A program made the position numbers and the translations under genes. Of a stretch of 9,236 bases of DNA, positions 5,960-9,236 are shown one piece after another. This DNA comes from Puniceicoccales bacterium (GTDB lineage Bacteria > Verrucomicrobiota > Verrucomicrobiia > Opitutales > LL51): positions 1 through 9,236 of the forward strand of contig JAITNS010000094.1 in the NCBI GenBank assembly GCA_031290315.1, given 5' to 3'. Below the pieces are notes generated by a model, which did no database searches, was not told the DNA's origin, and worked only from the letters and a program-made list of their open reading frames with translations. Each line of letters opens with the position of its first letter. The first letter of the stretch is position 1.

Positions 5960-8764
5960 ATGTCTGAACATTATGATGATATTTGGAGCGAAATAAGGTC
6001 TCTAGGTTGTGGTGGGGCTATTACCTGTGATAGTCGTAGGATAAAAATGGGAGATATTTTTTTTGCTATTCCAGGGCTAAGGCATCCGGGATATTCTTTT
6101 TGTAAAGAGGCATTGCAGCGAGGTTGTTTTGGGGTAGTGATTCAGAAAGATGAGAGCGAAGCATTTTATTATGAATTGGGAGAGAAAATAAAAAAAACGC
6201 ATATCTGGATCGTAGATAATATACGTCAGCAATTTGTTTGCGCTTTAAAAAAAGAATTAGGCATAGTAGGGCAGGAGCGTCCTATTTTTGCTGTCACCGG
6301 AACAAACGGAAAAACGACAATCACTTATTTATTACGCCATTTGATGGATATTCCCATGGCAGTAATTGGTACGATTCAAAATGATTTAGTCGATAAAATT
6401 ATTCCATCGGAACAGACAACGCCTAATCTTGAAGATCTATACTACATGATAGCTGGCTTAGCGAATGGGGTAGCGGTAGCGATAGAGTTAAGTTCGCATG
6501 CATTGGATCAAGGGCGAGCATATGGGTTGGAGATCGATAGGGCGATTTTTTCAAATTTAACGAGTGATCATTTGGATTACCATCGGGATTGTGAACATTA
6601 TTTTTGTGCTAAACGAAAATTATTTTCCGGTGAAAATGGGTACAAACCAAAGCGGAATATTTTGAATTTAAATGATACTTATGGGCAACATTTATATCGA
6701 GAATTTGGAGGTATAACCTATGGCATAGAAAACGAAGCGGCAAATTATAATGCCACGGATTTACAATTTTCCAGAACAAAAACGACATTTAATTTGAAAT
6801 ATGAAAATAAAGTATATTTTTGTGAAATACCTTTGCTAGGGGTATTTAATATTGAGAATGCATTAGCGAGTGTAGCGGCGATTCATGAAAGTCGCAATCT
6901 TTCTTTGGAGCAGTTGATTGAAAAATTAAGAAATTTTCCGGGTGTGCCGGGGCGTTTGCAGAAAGTAAATAATACCCATAATGTGACTATTTTAATAGAC
7001 TATGCGCATACGGAGGATGGGTTAGGAAAAGTTTTAAGCAATTTACAAAAGATTAAACAAAGAAGAATTATTACTATTTTTGGTTGTGGGGGGGATCGCG
7101 ATAGAAGTAAGCGTCCGAAAATGATGCATGTTGCATGTTATTTTTCGGATTTTGTTATTGCGACGTCGGATAATTCGAGGCATGAGAGTATTGATATTAT
7201 TTTTGATGATATGAGACCTGGAATGATTCCTGAAAGAAGTATTATTTTTGAACCGGATCGGGCTAAAGCAATACAAATTGCGATCGAAGAATCTCAAAGG
7301 GATGATATCATTTTAATTGCAGGGAAAGGTCACGAAACTTATCAACAAATCGATGACAGTAAAATTCCTTTTAGCGATGTAGATGTGGTAGAAGATTTTT
7401 TGTTACACATGTCGTTGAGTTTTCTAACTTGTCACGCAGAAGTTTTCCTTAAGGGTTTCCAAACAATGAGGATATATGTCCATACGCACGGTTGCCGCTT
7501 GAATGCTGCGGAATCACGGTCGCTCGTCGAAGCTCTCGAAGCGGCAGGCCATATCATTGTGTGTTCCATGGATGAGGTAATCGATTGCGCTATTGTAAAT
7601 TCCTGTGCCGTTACGCATCAAGCCGAATCGAAATGCAACCAGACAATCCGCCAAATAATTCGTGCCCAACCAAATGTTACTTTAATCATTACCGGTTGCC
7701 TGGCAGAAAAAACTCCGCAAATACTTCTTCAACTTCATCATCGTATCCTTATTCTCGGCAATTCTGAGAAACATCATATTATCGACTATCTCGGTCAACT
7801 CGATCGACAAGAAAATTTTAGGGAGGTTGTTAAAAATCCCCTCGAAAAATCAGATTTTACTTTCCCTTGTTGTTTACATCGATCTTACAATAAGCGCTAC
7901 AATTTGAAGATTCAAGAAGGTTGCAATTTTTTTTGTTCCTATTGTATTATTCCGCAACTAAGGGGACGTGCGCGAAGTCGTGATTTTAAAAATTTAATCG
8001 AAGATGCTACTATTCATGCTAAGCAAGGAGTCAAAGAAATTGTTTTGACGGGGGTTAATATGGGTATATATCGGAATGATTCCAAAAATTTAGCAGACAT
8101 TATCACAGTGCTTAACGAAATTCCAGAGCTGCAACGTATTCGTCTTAGTAGCATAGAGCTTAAAACAATTCCCGATGAAATATTAATCCAAATGGCCGAT
8201 TCTTGTAATAAATTAGTTCCATATTTACATCTTCCGATTCAATCGGGTAGCGATCATATTTTACAACTCATGCGACGACATTATACGATTATTGAAGCTA
8301 AAAATTATCTTGAGCAAGTCGTAAAAAAAGTTCCCAATATTGGATTAGGGACGGATTTAATTGTTGGATTTCCAGGGGAGAGGGAAGAAGATTTTTTATG
8401 TTCCATGGAACTTTTAGAGCATTCACCTTTGCATTATGCGCATATCTTCTCCTATTCTCCGCGCGGTGAAACTGTAGCCAATCTTATGAAAGATCAATTT
8501 ATTAATGGTAAAGAAATTGAGCGGCGTAGTAAAGTATTGCGTTCAATGAGCCATGAAAAGCGCCAACGATTTTATAACACATATATCGGAGCTGTTGAAA
8601 AAGTTTTATTTGAAGATAAAGCTCATAATGGATTCCCTGGCTTTACGGAAAATTATATAAAAGTAATTGTTAAAAAGAAATCAGAAGACCTTGCCAATCA
8701 AATTCGAAGCGTGCATTTAGTAAAAAATTGTGGAACATTCCTTACGGGCGAGATAATAGATTGA
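5960..8764 (+). CDS. murE: MurE-MtaB fusion: meso-DAP-adding ligase joined to tRNA methylthiotransferase
   Basis: One open frame encodes two complete enzymes. The first part (about 480 residues) is MurE, which adds meso-diaminopimelate to UDP-MurNAc-Ala-Glu using ATP in the cytoplasm. Counting from ATG 5960, DSRRIKMGDIFFAIPG begins near residue 24 and the ATP loop GTNGKTT is at 114-120 (116-122 in E. coli). The lysine expected to be carbamylated is K218 in YFCAKRKLF. The C-terminal motifs IDYAHT, GCGGDRDRSKRP and GKGHE are all present. The substrate-selecting motif reads DNSR (404-407) instead of DNPR, keeping the Asn and Arg that contact diaminopimelate. The second part is MtaB, described separately. 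A TTG at 5897 would extend the protein by 21 residues, but ATG 5960 matches the family length. The link has no stop codon, so fusion is real in this sequence unless the T6 run at 7396-7401 carries an indel. Confidence 0.88.
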   Translation: MSEHYDDIWSEIRSLGCGGAITCDSRRIKMGDIFFAIPGLRHPGYSFCKEALQRGCFGVVIQKDESEAFYYELGEKIKKTHIWIVDNIRQQFVCALKKELGIVGQERPIFAVTGTNGKTTITYLLRHLMDIPMAVIGTIQNDLVDKIIPSEQTTPNLEDLYYMIAGLANGVAVAIELSSHALDQGRAYGLEIDRAIFSNLTSDHLDYHRDCEHYFCAKRKLFSGENGYKPKRNILNLNDTYGQHLYREFGGITYGIENEAANYNATDLQFSRTKTTFNLKYENKVYFCEIPLLGVFNIENALASVAAIHESRNLSLEQLIEKLRNFPGVPGRLQKVNNTHNVTILIDYAHTEDGLGKVLSNLQKIKQRRIITIFGCGGDRDRSKRPKMMHVACYFSDFVIATSDNSRHESIDIIFDDMRPGMIPERSIIFEPDRAKAIQIAIEESQRDDIILIAGKGHETYQQIDDSKIPFSDVDVVEDFLLHMSLSFLTCHAEVFLKGFQTMRIYVHTHGCRLNAAESRSLVEALEAAGHIIVCSMDEVIDCAIVNSCAVTHQAESKCNQTIRQIIRAQPNVTLIITGCLAEKTPQILLQLHHRILILGNSEKHHIIDYLGQLDRQENFREVVKNPLEKSDFTFPCCLHRSYNKRYNLKIQEGCNFFCSYCIIPQLRGRARSRDFKNLIEDATIHAKQGVKEIVLTGVNMGIYRNDSKNLADIITVLNEIPELQRIRLSSIELKTIPDEILIQMADSCNKLVPYLHLPIQSGSDHILQLMRRHYTIIEAKNYLEQVVKKVPNIGLGTDLIVGFPGEREEDFLCSMELLEHSPLHYAHIFSYSPRGETVANLMKDQFINGKEIERRSKVLRSMSHEKRQRFYNTYIGAVEKVLFEDKAHNGFPGFTENYIKVIVKKKSEDLANQIRSVHLVKNCGTFLTGEIID
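7466..8764 (+). other. mtaB: MtaB part of the fusion: tRNA t6A37 methylthiotransferase
   Basis: This module begins at an internal ATG giving MRIYVHTHGCRLNAAES and runs 432 residues, full family length. MtaB is a radical-SAM enzyme that turns t6A at position 37 of tRNAs into ms2t6A, using two iron-sulfur clusters. The three N-terminal cluster cysteines are in HGCRLN, NSCAVT and TGCLAE (codons starting at 7493, 7604 and 7697). The radical-SAM motif CNFFCSYC has cysteine codons at 7922, 7934 and 7943. LPIQSGSDHILQLMRRHYT, DLIVGFPGE and FSYSPRGETVA follow, then a TRAM-like C-terminal region from about 8570. GCRLN and CAVT point to MtaB rather than MiaB. TAAGGG at 7450-7455, ten bases before the ATG, could act as a weak ribosome site. 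The part could therefore be made alone as well as in the fusion. Confidence 0.88.
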
Positions 8765-8833
8765 AAGAGGAAAAATTGTATAGTAATCTTAAAAATTTAT
8801 TGCATATGATGGTTATTTTATTATATATTAAGC

Positions 8834-9236
8834 ATGGATGGGAAGTGGAAAATATTATTAGCGGGAATGTGTTATGGCATGGTTATTCAATTGTTTGCGT
8901 TACCACCTGCTGATCACGGACAAGGTCAAAAAAAGGTTCATGGGAGCATTCCTTCTTATAAGAGAATTGTTCGGCAAATTCGAATACTGAAAAAATATAT
9001 TACGGAAATTGAAGAAGAATTACAGAAAAAATCCCTGACAAAAAAAAGGAGTTATTCAATAGGAGCAGTTTTAGCACCTGAGGATAACTTAAAGGAAGAA
9101 AGTCACCCATTGACATCGGAGGAAGAAGGTAGTGTAAATGTAGATGTCCCAATGCCTGAAAGTCAAAAAAAGGTTCATGGAAGTATTCCTTCTTATAAGA
9201 GAATTGTTCGGCAAATTCGAATACTGAAAAAAAATA
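8834..9236 (+). CDS. secreted repeat-containing protein of unknown function (partial, runs off the window)
   Basis: The frame is open from ATG 8834 to the window edge (134 codons), with an in-frame TGA upstream at 8807-8809. The first residues form a signal peptide: MDGKWK, then hydrophobic ILLAGMCYGMVIQLFA, with probable cleavage near ALPPADHG. The mature part begins with a basic block, KKVHGSIPSYKRIVRQIRIL, which continues into an amphipathic, coiled-coil-like helix (YITEIEEELQKK). An acidic spacer rich in Glu and Ser follows, and then the same basic block returns 79 residues later, just before the edge. More copies may follow outside. A further in-frame ATG at 8867 is possible, but ATG 8834 gives the better signal peptide. 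No Shine-Dalgarno sequence is seen. I recognise no family. An exported, charged, repeat-built protein could be a surface protein or a host-directed effector, but that is inference. Confidence 0.7.
   Translation, partial: MDGKWKILLAGMCYGMVIQLFALPPADHGQGQKKVHGSIPSYKRIVRQIRILKKYITEIEEELQKKSLTKKRSYSIGAVLAPEDNLKEESHPLTSEEEGSVNVDVPMPESQKKVHGSIPSYKRIVRQIRILKKN
8925..8995 (+). repeat. direct repeat, copy 1 (71 bp, period 237 bp)
   Basis: This copy encodes the basic block QKKVHGSIPSYKRIVRQIRI plus LKK. It is identical to copy 2 at 69 of 71 bases. The differences, 8944 G versus A and 8947 C versus T, fall in third codon positions (GGG/GGA and AGC/AGT) and leave the protein unchanged. The 237-bp spacing is 79 codons, so the frame is kept. 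Confidence 0.92.
9162..9232 (+). repeat. direct repeat, copy 2 (71 bp, period 237 bp)
   Basis: Second copy of the block, 237 bp downstream and in the same reading frame. Identity ends at 9232, where copy 1 continues with TAT and this copy with AAT. The window ends four bases later, so it cannot be seen whether the following helix and acidic spacer repeat as well. Confidence 0.92.

Noticed and set aside
3384..7297. Several minus-strand open frames of 60-84 codons (3384-3569, 4686-4889, 5173-5355, 7043-7297)
   Set aside because: All lie opposite genes with clear family or signal-peptide support and show no motifs of their own.
7585..7767. 60-codon plus-strand open frame inside the MtaB region
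   Set aside because: It overlaps fully the well-supported MtaB domain in another frame and its translation has no family-like features.
8728..8913. 61-codon open frame crossing the end of the fusion gene
   Set aside because: It overlaps the MtaB C-terminus and the signal-peptide region of the repeat protein out of frame. The frame starting at 8834 has a signal peptide and in-frame repeats and is far more convincing.

Overview
This is an AT-rich bacterial segment with four complete or nearly complete genes in the middle, plus two genes cut by the window edges. The organism has a diaminopimelate-type peptidoglycan: its MurE keeps the Asn and Arg residues that select meso-diaminopimelate. Amino-acid uptake genes are duplicated, and there are exported proteins without recognisable homologues. 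None of the genes has a convincing Shine-Dalgarno sequence. Together these features suggest a Gram-negative, possibly host-associated bacterium. The flavour is reminiscent of the PVC group (Chlamydiae/Verrucomicrobia), but I cannot fix the taxon from this window.

Layout. Bases 1-102 hold the tail of an unidentified gene. Next come two tandem copies of a BrnQ/LIVCS-type branched-chain amino-acid transporter (189-1343 and 1451-2605), equal in length and clearly a duplication. The gap at 2606-2930 contains a long inverted repeat and a short stretch that reads like coding sequence but lacks a normal start. A minus-strand tRNA with anticodon CAT follows (2931-3003). Its body matches the lysidine-type tRNA-Ile2 better than elongator tRNA-Met. 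An RluA-family pseudouridine synthase (3062-3811) and a 680-residue exported protein of unknown function (3862-5904) come next.

The most striking object is one uninterrupted reading frame (5960-8764) that joins a complete MurE ligase to a complete MtaB tRNA methylthiotransferase. These enzymes belong to unrelated pathways, peptidoglycan precursor synthesis and tRNA position-37 modification. A short linker joins them, and a T6 run near the join means a one-base indel could explain the fusion. A terminator-like hairpin sits directly against the MurE start codon.

At the right edge (8834 to beyond 9236) a secreted, repeat-containing protein begins. A 71-bp segment recurs 237 bp later with only two differences, both silent. 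This gene runs out of the window and its function is unknown.

The window is not an operon for one pathway. Transport, RNA modification (RluA, MtaB and a tRNA), cell-wall synthesis and surface or secreted proteins are intermixed. I see no phage, CRISPR or intact transposon.
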